Shown here: piece after piece, positions 15,931 to 26,013 of the stretch
How the letters are laid out: each line of letters begins with the position of its first letter
Position numbering within the stretch: the stretch's first letter is position 1
Assembly: GCA_964372275.1 (NCBI GenBank)
Contig: CAYJRR010000018.1
Span: 4,044-47,411 of the forward strand
Length of the DNA stretch: 43,368 nt
From: CAYJRR01 sp964372275 [NCBI: uncultured bacterium]
GTDB taxonomy: Bacteria > CAYJRR01
Reading direction: 5' to 3'
Notes under the pieces: generated by a model
Databases searched by the model: none
Seen by the model: the letters and a program-made list of their open reading frames with translations, nothing else
Told to the model about the DNA's origin: nothing
Made by a program: the position numbers and the translations under genes

Positions 15931-17493
15931 GTGACCGATCACCTCCTGACGGCGATCACCTTCACCCCGGCGCTCTTCGCGCTCCTCGTCTCGGTGGTCG
16001 GCGGCGGCGACCGCCGGATTCGCGCGGTCTCGATGACCGGATCGCTCCTTTCGTTCGCGCTCTCGGCCTGGCTCTTCGCCGAGTTCCGCCCGAGCCGCGC
16101 GTCGATGCAGTTCACCGAGACGATCCCGTGGATCGATGCCTACGGCGTCCGCTACGCGCTGGGGGTCGACGGCATCAGCCTCTTCCTGGTGCTGCTGACG
16201 ACGGTCCTCACCCCGGTGGTGATCGCGTCCTCCCGCACGGCGATCGCGCGCCGCGTGCGCGAGTACCATGTCTTCCTGCTCCTCCTCGAGACGGCGATGC
16301 TCGGGACGTTCTTCGCGCTCGACGCCGTGCTGTTCTACGTCTTCTGGGAGGCGATGCTGGTGCCGATGTACTTCCTGATCGGCATCTGGGGCGGGGAGCG
16401 GCGGCTGTACGCCACCATCAAGTTCGTCCTCTACACCGCCGCGGGCTCCCTCCTGATGCTGGTGGCGTTGCTCTACGTCGTCGTCGCGCACAAGACGCAG
16501 ACGGGGAGCTACTCCACCCTGCTCGCCGACCTCTACCGGGTGCAGCTTCCGCTCGCCACCCAGGTCTGGCTCTTCGGCGCCTTCGGGCTCGCCTTCGCAA
16601 TCAAGGTACCGATCTTCCCGTTCCATACCTGGCTTCCGGACGCCCACGTCGAAGCCCCCACCGGAGGCTCGGTGATCCTCGCCGGCGTGCTCCTCAAGAT
16701 GGGAACCTACGGATTCCTTCGTTGGGCGATGCCACTCTTCCCGGCGGCGGCGCTGGCCTATGCGCCCTGGATCGTCCTGCTCGCCGCGATCGGCATCGTC
16801 TACGGCGCGCTCGTGGCGCTGGTGCAGCCCGACGTGAAGCGGCTCGTCGCCTACTCCTCGGTGAGCCACCTGGGCTACGTGATGCTGGGCCTGTTCGCCC
16901 TCGACCCGGAGCGCGTCTACGACGCCGTCCCGCAGGTCACAGGTAGCGTGCTGCAGATGGTCAACCACGGTCTGTCGACCGGGGCGCTCTTCCTCCTGGT
17001 GGGGATCCTCTACGAGCGGCGCCACACCCGCGAGATTGCGGCCTTCGGGGGACTGGCGCGCACGATGCCGATCTTCGCCGCCATCCTCCTGTTCGTGACG
17101 CTCTCCTCGATCGGGCTGCCGGGCCTGAACGGTTTCGTCGGCGAGTTCCTCATCCTCCTCGGATCGTTCCGCGCCGCCCCGGTGGCGACGGTTGCCGGAG
17201 CGTTCGGTGTCGTCTTGGGGGCGGTCTACATGCTCTGGATGTTCCAGCGGGTGGCGCTGGGGGAAGTGACGCGCGCCGAGAACCGCACCGTGACCGATGC
17301 GTCGGGGCGGGAGGTCGCCTACCTGCTGCCGATCCTGGCGGCGATCGTGGCGATCGGCGTTTACCCGCGCCCGCTCCTCACCCGGATCGAAGGGTCGGTC
17401 CGGGCGACGCTGGAGCGGGTCGAAGCCGCGGGAACGCCGGCGCGCGTCGCCGCCGCCTCGGGCGGGGTCGTCGACGGAGGGGGATCCCGATGA
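15931..17493 (+). CDS. nuoM: NADH-quinone oxidoreductase subunit M
   Basis: A 520-residue antiporter-like proton channel subunit. Visible motifs are GVDGISLFLVLLTT, the helix with FYVFWEAMLVPMYFLIG (pump glutamate), FHTWLPDAHVEAPTGGSVILAG, and the Lys-bearing VKRLVAYSSVSHLGYVM. The LSSIGLPGLNGFVGEFLIL block typical of NuoM comes near the end. The GTG start is 1 nt past the nuoL stop, with GGAGGGGG upstream. A Gly/Ala-rich tail overlaps the nuoN start. Confidence 0.96.
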   Translation: MTDHLLTAITFTPALFALLVSVVGGGDRRIRAVSMTGSLLSFALSAWLFAEFRPSRASMQFTETIPWIDAYGVRYALGVDGISLFLVLLTTVLTPVVIASSRTAIARRVREYHVFLLLLETAMLGTFFALDAVLFYVFWEAMLVPMYFLIGIWGGERRLYATIKFVLYTAAGSLLMLVALLYVVVAHKTQTGSYSTLLADLYRVQLPLATQVWLFGAFGLAFAIKVPIFPFHTWLPDAHVEAPTGGSVILAGVLLKMGTYGFLRWAMPLFPAAALAYAPWIVLLAAIGIVYGALVALVQPDVKRLVAYSSVSHLGYVMLGLFALDPERVYDAVPQVTGSVLQMVNHGLSTGALFLLVGILYERRHTREIAAFGGLARTMPIFAAILLFVTLSSIGLPGLNGFVGEFLILLGSFRAAPVATVAGAFGVVLGAVYMLWMFQRVALGEVTRAENRTVTDASGREVAYLLPILAAIVAIGVYPRPLLTRIEGSVRATLERVEAAGTPARVAAASGGVVDGGGSR

Positions 17494-18974
17494 GCGAACT
17501 CGGTCCGCTGCTGCCGCTCGTCTTGCCGGCGACCGCCGGGCTGGTCGCCCTGGTGATCGCCGGCTTCCGGCCGGACGACCGCGCGCTCTCTCCGCTCGTC
17601 GCCGCCGCCGGAATCGCGGCAGGGTTGGTCGCCCTGCGGGTCGGTGGTCCGGCGACGACGCCGATCCTCTCCGGGATGGTGGCCGTCGACCCGTTCGCCG
17701 CCTACGTCGCGCTGCTGGTGCTCGCGCTCACGCTGGGGGCGGCTTGCGTCGGCGTCGCCGGGTTCCGCGCGGCGCGCGTCGCGCACGGAGAGTACTGGGC
17801 GCTCTTGCTGTTCGCGGTTTCGGGGATGGTGCTGGTGGCCTCCGCCCACAGCCTGGTCACCCTGTTTCTCGGCGTGGAGACGATGTCGCTGTCGGTGTAC
17901 GCGCTGGTCGGCAGCGATCGCGCCACCACCCGCTCCCCCGAAGCCGCGCTCAAGTACTTCCTCCTCGGCAGCGTCTCGTCGGCCGTCCTCCTGTTCGGCA
18001 TCGCGTTTGTGTACGGAGCCACCGGCTCGATGTCGCTCGCCGAGGTGAATGCCGCCTTGCGCGCGGGCCTGGCCGAGGGCCACCGCGCCGAGATGATGGT
18101 CGGAACGGTGCTCCTCCTCGCGGGCCTGGCCTTCAAGACGGCGGCGACGCCGTTCCACATGTGGGCCCCGGACGCCTACACCGGCGCGCCGACGGCGGTG
18201 ACCGCCTTCATGTCGTCGGCCGTCAAGGCGGCCTCCTTCGCGGCGTTGCTCCGCCTGTTCGCCGCCACCCTCCTCCCGACGGCGGGATTCTGGTCCGACC
18301 TGCTCGCCGTCGCCGCGGGGCTGACGGTGGTCGTCGGGAATCTGGGCGCGGTGGTCCAGAGCGAGCTGAAGCGCCTCTTCGCCTATTCGAGCATCGCCCA
18401 TGCCGGTTACCTGCTGATCGGCGTGCGCGCCGCCTCGATCGATCCGACGTCGGCGACTCCGGCCGTGCTGTTCTACCTTTTCGCCTATACCGTCACCTCG
18501 CTCGGGATCTTCGCGGCGATTGCGGCGGCGGAGCGTTGGCAAGGCCGGGAACTTTCCCTGGACGACCTCGCCGGCATGTCGCGCCGGCACCCGGTCGTGG
18601 CGGCGGTGACGACCGTCTTCCTCCTCGCGCTGGCCGGCGTACCGCCGACGGGCGGCTTCACGGCCAAGCTCTTCGTCTTCGGAGCCGCGGTGAAGGTGGG
18701 GGATCTCCTCCTCGCGATCCTTGGGGTCGTGGCTTCGGCGGTGAGCCTCTACTACTACCTGCGCGTGGCGGTCTATCTCTACATGCGCGAACCGGAGGAG
18801 GTCTCCGCGCGATCGCCGCACGCGGAGCCGTTCGCGCGGATGCCGTCCATCTACGCCGTGCTGGGGATTGCGGCCGCGATCGTGATTGCCACCGGAATCC
18901 TCCCGGATACCTTTCTCCGGGGCGCTCGCGAGGCGGCGGTCTCGGCGAAGGTGACTCGCGCCGCCGGCCTGTAA
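17490..18974 (+). CDS. nuoN: NADH-quinone oxidoreductase subunit N
   Basis: A 494-residue third antiporter-like subunit, contacting NuoK in the membrane arm. Landmarks are FLGVETMSLSVYALVG with the pump glutamate, AALKYFLLGSVSSAVLLFGIAF, FHMWAPDAYTGAPTAVTAFMS, LKRLFAYSSIAHAGYLLIG, and LALAGVPPTGGFTAKLFVF near the end. The ATG overlaps the nuoM stop by four bases behind GGAGGGGG. It is the last nuo gene of the block. I see no strong intrinsic terminator before the next gene, 41 nt away. Confidence 0.95.
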   Translation: MSELGPLLPLVLPATAGLVALVIAGFRPDDRALSPLVAAAGIAAGLVALRVGGPATTPILSGMVAVDPFAAYVALLVLALTLGAACVGVAGFRAARVAHGEYWALLLFAVSGMVLVASAHSLVTLFLGVETMSLSVYALVGSDRATTRSPEAALKYFLLGSVSSAVLLFGIAFVYGATGSMSLAEVNAALRAGLAEGHRAEMMVGTVLLLAGLAFKTAATPFHMWAPDAYTGAPTAVTAFMSSAVKAASFAALLRLFAATLLPTAGFWSDLLAVAAGLTVVVGNLGAVVQSELKRLFAYSSIAHAGYLLIGVRAASIDPTSATPAVLFYLFAYTVTSLGIFAAIAAAERWQGRELSLDDLAGMSRRHPVVAAVTTVFLLALAGVPPTGGFTAKLFVFGAAVKVGDLLLAILGVVASAVSLYYYLRVAVYLYMREPEEVSARSPHAEPFARMPSIYAVLGIAAAIVIATGILPDTFLRGAREAAVSAKVTRAAGL

Positions 18975-19015
18975 GGCTTATGCTCCGGTCCGACGTCCGG
19001 AGGGGGAATCGAGCG

Positions 19016-19486
19016 ATGGCGAAAGCGACGGCCAGGAAGAGGAAGGAGCGACCCGGTCTCCCGTTCAAGCTCCGCAAGGGGACGACGGCCGACGCGAGCC
19101 CCCTCTACCCGCTCTACCGGACGCTCCGACCCAAGGACAAGGTCTCGGAGTCCGACTTCGCGCGGCTGCTCGGCGCGGTGTTGATGGAACAGACCGAGTT
19201 GTGGATCGCCGAAACGGATGAACAGCCGATCGGCTTCCTCACCTTGAGGATCGGCACCACCCTGCACGGGCGCCGATCCGGCACGATCGAAGAGCTGGTG
19301 GTCGATCCGAAGGTCCGTCGTGGGGGGATCGGCACGGCGCTGATCCACAAGGCGATCGAGCGGGCCCGCGCCGCCGGTTGTTGGAGTCTCGAGCTCGCGA
19401 CCTATCCCGGCGGGTTGGACGTGCCGCAGTTCTACGAGAAGTTCGGCTTCAAGAGCTCGTCGACCTTCTATCGCCTGAGCATCTGA
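19016..19486 (+). CDS. GNAT-family N-acetyltransferase
   Basis: A 156-residue protein with a Lys/Arg-rich N-terminus (MAKATARKRKERPG) and a GNAT fold. Motif A, the acetyl-CoA pyrophosphate loop, is VDPKVRRGGIGTALIHKAI; motif B is QFYEKFGFKSSSTFY near the C-terminus. The substrate (small molecule, tRNA-linked or protein amine) cannot be told. I chose ATG 19016 for its AGGGGG ribosome site. An in-frame ATG 36 nt upstream would add only 12 residues. It follows nuoN by 41 nt and may be read from the same message. Confidence 0.88.
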   Translation: MAKATARKRKERPGLPFKLRKGTTADASPLYPLYRTLRPKDKVSESDFARLLGAVLMEQTELWIAETDEQPIGFLTLRIGTTLHGRRSGTIEELVVDPKVRRGGIGTALIHKAIERARAAGCWSLELATYPGGLDVPQFYEKFGFKSSSTFYRLSI

Positions 19487-19523
19487 TGGCGCGGGCCGTG
19501 TTCGCCACCGCGCACCCGTCGCC

Positions 19524-20339
19524 GTGGAAGGGGCGCTGACCCGGCTTCGATCGCACCGCCTTCGATTGGCGGCGCTCGAGGCGATCGCGGAGAAGAGCGA
19601 GCGCGCCACGGTCGCCCTTGCGGCGGTCGCGCACGAGTCCGGCTTCCGCCCGCTCGCGGAGTTCCCCGATCCCGACGTGCGCGGCCTCGTCGCGGACGCG
19701 GCGATCATCGCCGTCCGGAGGGAGCGGGCGGCGAACGAACGCCTCGCGCTGCAGGCCGGAATCTGGGTCCTGTTCGTGGCGGGGCTCCTCTCGATCGGCG
19801 TCCCGCTGACGAGCGGAGTCGCCGTCGTCGCGCTGGTCCTCGCCGCGCCGACCTGGGCGCTCCTGACGGGCGCACCGGACGCGATCCTCGACCTGCTGGT
19901 GGCGATGCCGATTGCGGGACGACCCGCTGCCGACCTCCTGCACGCGCGCCATCTCCTTTCGCTCGCCGCGTTCCTGGGCGCGGGCGTCGATCCGGCGCTT
20001 GCCACCGGGTTGGCCCGCCTTCACGCCGGTCGCCCGCTGCCGGATCGCGTCCTGAGGGATGCGCTCGCGGCGCGGTTCGGAGAGAGGATGCCGCTCGGAC
20101 CCGATGCCGAAAGCCGCCTGCTCGGCGCCGCCGCCCGTTTGGAGCGCGGCGCACAGCGAAAGAGCCGCCTGATCTGTCTCGGGCTGGCGGCCGTGGCCAT
20201 GGCCGCGGTCGTCGGGCGGGCGGTTCGGGACGAGCCCACGCTTCGGGGCCCGTTCGCGCCGACTCCGACCGCCACCCGGCCCAGCGTGGAGGACGGGGAA
20301 CGACCCGGTCGATTCGAGCCTACTTCGTCACCGCCTTGA
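19524..20339 (+). CDS. Membrane protein, weakly GspF-like
   Basis: A 271-residue protein starting at a GTG. A charged helical N-terminus (to about residue 70) is followed by two adjacent hydrophobic helices (about 76-115, GIWVLFVAGLLSIGVPL and VAVVALVLAAPTWALL). Next is a helical segment with ARHLLSLAAFLGAGVDPALA and RLERGAQRKSR, then a third membrane helix near 215. The order of a short helical LLxAGV segment, a basic stretch and a C-terminal membrane helix recalls the type II secretion/pilus inner-membrane protein GspF/PilC. It is too short and too weak to assign. Its last 20 nt overlap the convergent gene. Confidence 0.5.
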   Translation: MEGALTRLRSHRLRLAALEAIAEKSERATVALAAVAHESGFRPLAEFPDPDVRGLVADAAIIAVRRERAANERLALQAGIWVLFVAGLLSIGVPLTSGVAVVALVLAAPTWALLTGAPDAILDLLVAMPIAGRPAADLLHARHLLSLAAFLGAGVDPALATGLARLHAGRPLPDRVLRDALAARFGERMPLGPDAESRLLGAAARLERGAQRKSRLICLGLAAVAMAAVVGRAVRDEPTLRGPFAPTPTATRPSVEDGERPGRFEPTSSPP

Positions 20340-20904
20340 GCTTCGCCGTCCCTCCCTCGATCACCACCCGGAATTCGACCGACCGGCAGTTGAGCTTTTC
20401 CTTCAGCGCCCGCGTCTGCTGATCGAGGAGCACGGCCACCTTGTCCCGGGTGAGCCCGACGACGCTCTCGTTGAGCTGGCGCTTGGCCTGCACCAGCTGC
20501 TCGAAGATCTCCTGCGCCCGGTCGCGCGGCGGCGGAGCCGCGGAGGCCGGCTCCTTCGCGCGGTCGGCCCTCCGCCGCGCCCTCTCCTCCCGCTCGCGCT
20601 CGTGGAGCTCGGCCTTCACCCGGTGCCCATGGAACGTCCCCTCCTCGATCTGCTTGAGCACCCGGTCCCAGTAGCGCTGGAAGGAGAGGAACTTGGCTCT
20701 CAACTGCTCGCGCCGGAACTTCGCCCCGGTGTTCCGCACCGACTTCCGGTCGATCTCCTCCACCAGCCGCTGCACTTCGGTCCTCGCCCGGAGCGGCTCG
20801 ATCTTCTCCATGCCGAGGAAGTACTGGTCGTAGGCGACGCGCAGATCGGCGATCCGCTTGTCGAGCTGGTCGAGTTCCCGTTGAATGTCGTCCGGCGCCG
20901 CCAT
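20320..20904 (-). CDS. MXAN_5187-like coiled-coil protein
   Basis: A 194-residue soluble, highly charged protein. An N-terminal helical region carries DQLDKRIADLRVAYDQYFLG, ERxxV-type spacing and KFRREQLRAKFLSFQRYWDR, then RVLKQIEEGTFHGHRVKAEL. An Arg/Glu-rich linker with a Pro run follows. The C-terminal ~70 residues (EIFEQLVQAKRQLNESVVG ... VEFRVVIEGGTAKLKAVTK) fit the C-terminal domain of the MXAN_5187 family described from Myxococcus. The function is unknown. I chose ATG 20904 because it lies exactly 10 nt after a strong -10 box. The alternative ATG at 20916 overlaps that box. Confidence 0.7.
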   Translation of the reverse strand: MAAPDDIQRELDQLDKRIADLRVAYDQYFLGMEKIEPLRARTEVQRLVEEIDRKSVRNTGAKFRREQLRAKFLSFQRYWDRVLKQIEEGTFHGHRVKAELHEREREERARRRADRAKEPASAAPPPRDRAQEIFEQLVQAKRQLNESVVGLTRDKVAVLLDQQTRALKEKLNCRSVEFRVVIEGGTAKLKAVTK

Positions 20905-20914
20905 CGGAAAAATC

Positions 20915-20944
20915 ATTGTACGGTTCGCGGAAAAATCGGGTCAA
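20915..20944 (-). promoter_or_regulatory. Promoter of the MXAN_5187-like gene, near-leaderless
   Basis: On the minus strand: TTGACC (20944-20939), an 18-nt spacer, then TACAAT (20920-20915). The ATG at 20904 begins after a 10-nt gap, so the leader is about three bases. There is no Shine-Dalgarno. This is among the closest matches to the sigma-70 consensus in the window. Confidence 0.65.
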
Positions 20945-21785
20945 ACGTCGTCGCGACCCGACACCGGGTCTCGCCTACGACCCGGCGTTCGTCGGCCCCG
21001 GCGAGGAGCGCCGGATCCTCGATTGGCTGGCCACCCTTCACCCGCTCTGGGAGCTCCGCTATCCGACCCGCGGACCCAGGCCGCGGGAGCAGCGCCGCCT
21101 GCTCCGGCCCGTCTACTGGCTCGGAAGCTGGCAGTTCGCTTGCCTCGACTACTATCGTCCACCGGCCGGCGTCCGCGATCGGTGCGTCCGGGCCGAACCG
21201 TTCCCCGACGTGCTGGCGCGTCTCGTGGAACGGATCGACGCGCGCGTGCGGGCCATGTTCGCCGGGCCCGACCTCCCCCCGCGGTGGCGCCTCAACACCT
21301 GCCTGGTGAATCTCTACGGCGATCGGCTGGACGGCGGGCATCCCGTCGACGCCGCCCGTGTCGGAGAGCACCGCGACTTCGAGCCCGGTCCGGTGGCGTC
21401 GGTCTCCCTCGGGGAGCGCGCGCTTTTCCAGTTCGTGGATCGCGTCCCCGCGGCGGCGCGCCGGGCCGGGGTCTCGGCGCCGGTCGTCGCACAGCAATGG
21501 CTCGGGCATCGCTCGTTGCAGATCTTCGGCGGCGACACCTGGAAGAGACGTACACTGCACCGGGTTCAGCGGGTCGAGCGCCGCGGCGGAATCCACCTCC
21601 CGCCGGACCTGGCCGAGTTCCGCACCCGGCGGGTCAACTTCACCTTTCGATTCGTCCCGGACGAGCACGTGGTGCCGTTCGCCCTCCTCGCCGACGACGC
21701 GCGGCAGGAGGTTCGCGCCTACGTCGAAACGCTCGCGCGTCACTCCCCGTTCTTCGCGGGGGAGCTGGCCCGATCTACGGGGTGA
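20916..21785 (+). CDS. AlkB-like 2-oxoglutarate/Fe(II)-dependent oxygenase
   Basis: A 289-residue protein with the AlkB core. LNTCLVNLYGD is followed by the iron ligands H152 and D154 (GEHRDFEPG), then ASVSLGERALFQF, a second ligand H215 (RRTLHRVQRV), and R239/R245 (RRVNFTFRF), which would hold 2-oxoglutarate. The family oxidatively demethylates nucleic acid bases, and some members act on proteins or small molecules. The substrate here is open. The only upstream start in frame is a TTG that overlaps the divergent promoter, so the true N-terminus is uncertain. The conserved part begins near LAYDPAFVGPGEE. Its 3' end overlaps the convergent kinase-like gene by 11 nt. Confidence 0.78.
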   Translation: MYGSRKNRVKRRRDPTPGLAYDPAFVGPGEERRILDWLATLHPLWELRYPTRGPRPREQRRLLRPVYWLGSWQFACLDYYRPPAGVRDRCVRAEPFPDVLARLVERIDARVRAMFAGPDLPPRWRLNTCLVNLYGDRLDGGHPVDAARVGEHRDFEPGPVASVSLGERALFQFVDRVPAAARRAGVSAPVVAQQWLGHRSLQIFGGDTWKRRTLHRVQRVERRGGIHLPPDLAEFRTRRVNFTFRFVPDEHVVPFALLADDARQEVRAYVETLARHSPFFAGELARSTG

Positions 21786-24255
21786 GGCAGCAACGAAATC
21801 CTACGTCGTCGGTACCCTGGTCCGGGCCGAGGAGATCGCGGTAGGCGCAGCGCCCGCCCCACGCCGGGAGCTTTGCCGAGCCGCCCTTGATCACGCGCGC
21901 CGCCGGTTGGTCGTCCCATGCGCTGGCGGTGATCTCCCAGACGTTTCCGGAAAGGTCGAACGGGCCGTCGAGAGCGCCGCACCGCGGGAAGGCCCCGATC
22001 GCCATCGACCGTCCGGGCGCGTCGCCGGTCGCGAGGTTGCAGATCCCCGCCTGGAACGCGTTCCCGTACGGGAACCGGGACCCGTCGAGACCCTTGCAGG
22101 CCCGCTCCCACTCGCGCTCGCTGCACAGGCGCTTTCCGACCGCCTCGCATGCGCGCGCCGCCTCCGCGGAGGTGACGCCGGTGGTGGGCAACACCCCTTT
22201 CACGTTTGGGTGCTCGTAGCGATCGATGCAGAATCCCGCCACGTCGACCGGATGTAGGATCGGTTCCCAGATGTCGCGGTCCGGATCCTCCCGTTCGGAT
22301 CCGATCGGGAAGCGCCCACGGGGAAGCGCGACCATCCCCTCGGGGCACACCAGGGCGGCGGTCCGCGACGGGACGAATCCGAGTCGGGTCGCCTGCCGGT
22401 AACCCACCCATCCCCCCCCGGCGACGACGACCACCGCCGCCACCTTGAGCGCGATCCCGATGCCGCCGCTCCGTCGCGGGGCCGGCTGGACCCTCGCGGC
22501 GACCGCGGCGGCATCGAGACCGCGCAGGGTCGGCCGGCGGTTCTGGGGTGGATCGGTGGGAAGGTCCGACGAGGGCACGTCGGCGGAAACCTTGACGCCG
22601 GAGACCCACCGGGGCTCCGCCGCAGGATTGGTCGGGTCGGCGTCGTCGACGCGCTGGCGCGATCCGCTGATCCGCTCCGGTGCCGGAATCGGCGCCCGCG
22701 AGCGACGGTCGGGATACTCCGCTTTCAAACGCATTTCGGCGTCGTCCCGCGTCGGACGATCGACGATTGCGGAAGCGACCGGCGGCGCCGGACGGAACCC
22801 CGCCGGTGTCGCGCTCGGTTCCGCGAGATCGAGGCTCAGGTGTGCGGGAGGAGGGACCGCCGGCGTCGGCTCGCCGTCCTGCGACACCTCGTGAAGTCGT
22901 CGGGAGGTGCCGGCCAGCTCGGTCACGTTCCAAAGCGGCTCGTGCAGCTCGATTGCTCCACGCCGGAGCGAGGTACGCGTCGACGCGTCCGGCGCATCGA
23001 GTCCGGCCGCAGGCCCGAGGTAGGCGATCTCGATCCCGCCGTCGTCGGGCGCGCGGGCGCTCGACTCCGCGATCGGCGGCGATTCGAGATCTTCGGCGAG
23101 GATGTCGCCGCCGAGGACTCGCAGCACGGCCTCCTTCAGCTCCGCCGCGCTCTCGTACCGGTCCGCCGGATCCGCGGCCAACGCCTTCGTGACGAGACGG
23201 TCGACCGCGCGCGGAACGGAGGGATTGAGGGCCGACACCGGCGGCGCGTCGGGACCCGACGGACTGCTGCCGGTCAGCATCTCGTAGAGAAGCGCCCCCA
23301 CGGCGTAGAGGTCGGCGCGACGGTCGATCACCGGGCGGTCGGCCGCGAACTCGGGCGCCAGGTGTGGCGTGGCGCGCCCCCCCCGCCGCTGCGAGACCCA
23401 CCATTCGGCAGGCGAGAAGAGCCGCGCGAACCCGACGTCGATCAACTTCAACGAATCGACCTGGACGAAGACGTTCTCGGGCTTGAGCGCGCCGTGCACC
23501 AGCTCCGACGTTCCGGCGGGCAGACCGTGTGCGAACTGTAGACCCTGGCAGATCTGCACCACGATCGGCTCGGCCTCCTCGAAGGTGAACGTCCCGCCGT
23601 TCTCCCGTTTGACGTCGAGCAGCGCGCGGAGCGGCAACCCCTCCAGGTACTGCATGATGACGAAGGCGGTCTCCCCTTCACGCCCCGCTCCGTGGACCTT
23701 CACCAGGTTCGGATGCACCAGGGACTTGAGCTGGCCGACCAGCTCGGCGAACCGCCCGGCGAGCGCCTCCGCCGGTAGACGCGAGGCCGGAATCGCCTTC
23801 ACCGCCACGACCGATCCCTTCTTGCGATCGATCGCCTTGAAGACCCGCCCCAGCGGACCTCCACCCAGATCCGCGACCAGCTCCAGTCGGCCGGACAGCA
23901 CCGTCCCGACCGCCATGTCGAGTTCGGCACGGTCGTCCTCGTCCCGTACGACGTGGGTGCGCGTCCCTTGTCGCGCCGAGCCCGAGCCGCTCGGTTCCGC
24001 GCCGACCGGGACGGTGTCCCCCTTCGAGCCCGCAACGCTCCGGGAAAGCTCGAAAATGCTTTCGCTCAAGCCCGATACGGGGACGGCGCCGGCGATCGTC
24101 GGAAGGGGGGGGACGACGGCGGGCGCGGCCGGTGCCTCCGGGCCGGACAGCCCGGGAAGTGCGGACGTCTCGGCGCCGTAGTTGAACTTCTGCCCGCAGT
24201 TGTCGCACTGCGGAGAGCGGTCCGGCACGCGCCGGCCGCATCGATAACAATGCAC
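21775..24255 (-). CDS. Zinc-ribbon / pseudokinase / FGE-sulfatase-domain membrane protein
   Basis: An 826-residue multidomain protein with a GTG start. Residues 3-20 form a CxxC...CxxC zinc ribbon. A Ser/Thr kinase fold spans about 117-382, with K153, A300-P-E302 and D315. The HRD motif reads H254-G-A256 before LKPEN, so the catalytic aspartate is missing; DFG reads DVG. This predicts a pseudokinase. A long low-complexity Pro/Ala/Arg linker follows, then a single membrane helix at about 599-619. A C-terminal formylglycine-generating-enzyme-like domain (634-826) has FPIGSEREDPDRD, GKRLCSEREWERACKG, FDLSGNVWEI and VGFRCC. The kinase fold would be cytoplasmic and the FGE-like domain periplasmic. 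In related proteins the FGE-like fold often serves for ligand binding. It is divergent from the sigma-54 activator. Confidence 0.85.
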   Translation of the reverse strand: MHCYRCGRRVPDRSPQCDNCGQKFNYGAETSALPGLSGPEAPAAPAVVPPLPTIAGAVPVSGLSESIFELSRSVAGSKGDTVPVGAEPSGSGSARQGTRTHVVRDEDDRAELDMAVGTVLSGRLELVADLGGGPLGRVFKAIDRKKGSVVAVKAIPASRLPAEALAGRFAELVGQLKSLVHPNLVKVHGAGREGETAFVIMQYLEGLPLRALLDVKRENGGTFTFEEAEPIVVQICQGLQFAHGLPAGTSELVHGALKPENVFVQVDSLKLIDVGFARLFSPAEWWVSQRRGGRATPHLAPEFAADRPVIDRRADLYAVGALLYEMLTGSSPSGPDAPPVSALNPSVPRAVDRLVTKALAADPADRYESAAELKEAVLRVLGGDILAEDLESPPIAESSARAPDDGGIEIAYLGPAAGLDAPDASTRTSLRRGAIELHEPLWNVTELAGTSRRLHEVSQDGEPTPAVPPPAHLSLDLAEPSATPAGFRPAPPVASAIVDRPTRDDAEMRLKAEYPDRRSRAPIPAPERISGSRQRVDDADPTNPAAEPRWVSGVKVSADVPSSDLPTDPPQNRRPTLRGLDAAAVAARVQPAPRRSGGIGIALKVAAVVVVAGGGWVGYRQATRLGFVPSRTAALVCPEGMVALPRGRFPIGSEREDPDRDIWEPILHPVDVAGFCIDRYEHPNVKGVLPTTGVTSAEAARACEAVGKRLCSEREWERACKGLDGSRFPYGNAFQAGICNLATGDAPGRSMAIGAFPRCGALDGPFDLSGNVWEITASAWDDQPAARVIKGGSAKLPAWGGRCAYRDLLGPDQGTDDVGFRCCLTP

Positions 24256-24300
24256 GGCCCGTTCGCCCTTTGCAGCCCCGTAGAATCCGCGGGACCGGCG

Positions 24301-24330
24301 AGTATAGGCAGGAGCCGTTCACCCCGGCAA
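24301..24330 (-). promoter_or_regulatory. Promoter of the pseudokinase/FGE gene
   Basis: On the minus strand: TTGCCG (24330-24325), an 18-nt spacer, then TATACT (24306-24301). The leader before the GTG at 24255 would be about 40 nt. The -35 lies 5 nt from the -35 of the opposite promoter, so the two share one regulatory space. Confidence 0.55.
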
Positions 24331-24335
24331 GCCGG

Positions 24336-24364
24336 TTGCGCCGGAGCGGGCGCCCGTTTAGACT
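24336..24364 (+). promoter_or_regulatory. Promoter of the sigma-54 activator gene, near-leaderless
   Basis: TTGCGC (24336-24341), a 17-nt spacer, then TAGACT (24359-24364). The GTG start at 24375 follows after 10 nt, implying a leader of a few bases at most. No -24/-12 (sigma-54) element is evident here. Confidence 0.55.
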
Positions 24365-24374
24365 TCTCCGCTTC

Positions 24375-25976
<1,602 letters not shown>

Positions 25977-26013
25977 GCCCGGACGGGCCTGGCGGTTGCA
26001 GGAGAACGAGCGC

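Noticed and set aside
15022-17025. 667-codon minus-strand frame opposite nuoL/nuoM
   Set aside because: Antisense to two certain complex I subunits; the composition is His/Arg/Glu-rich low complexity.
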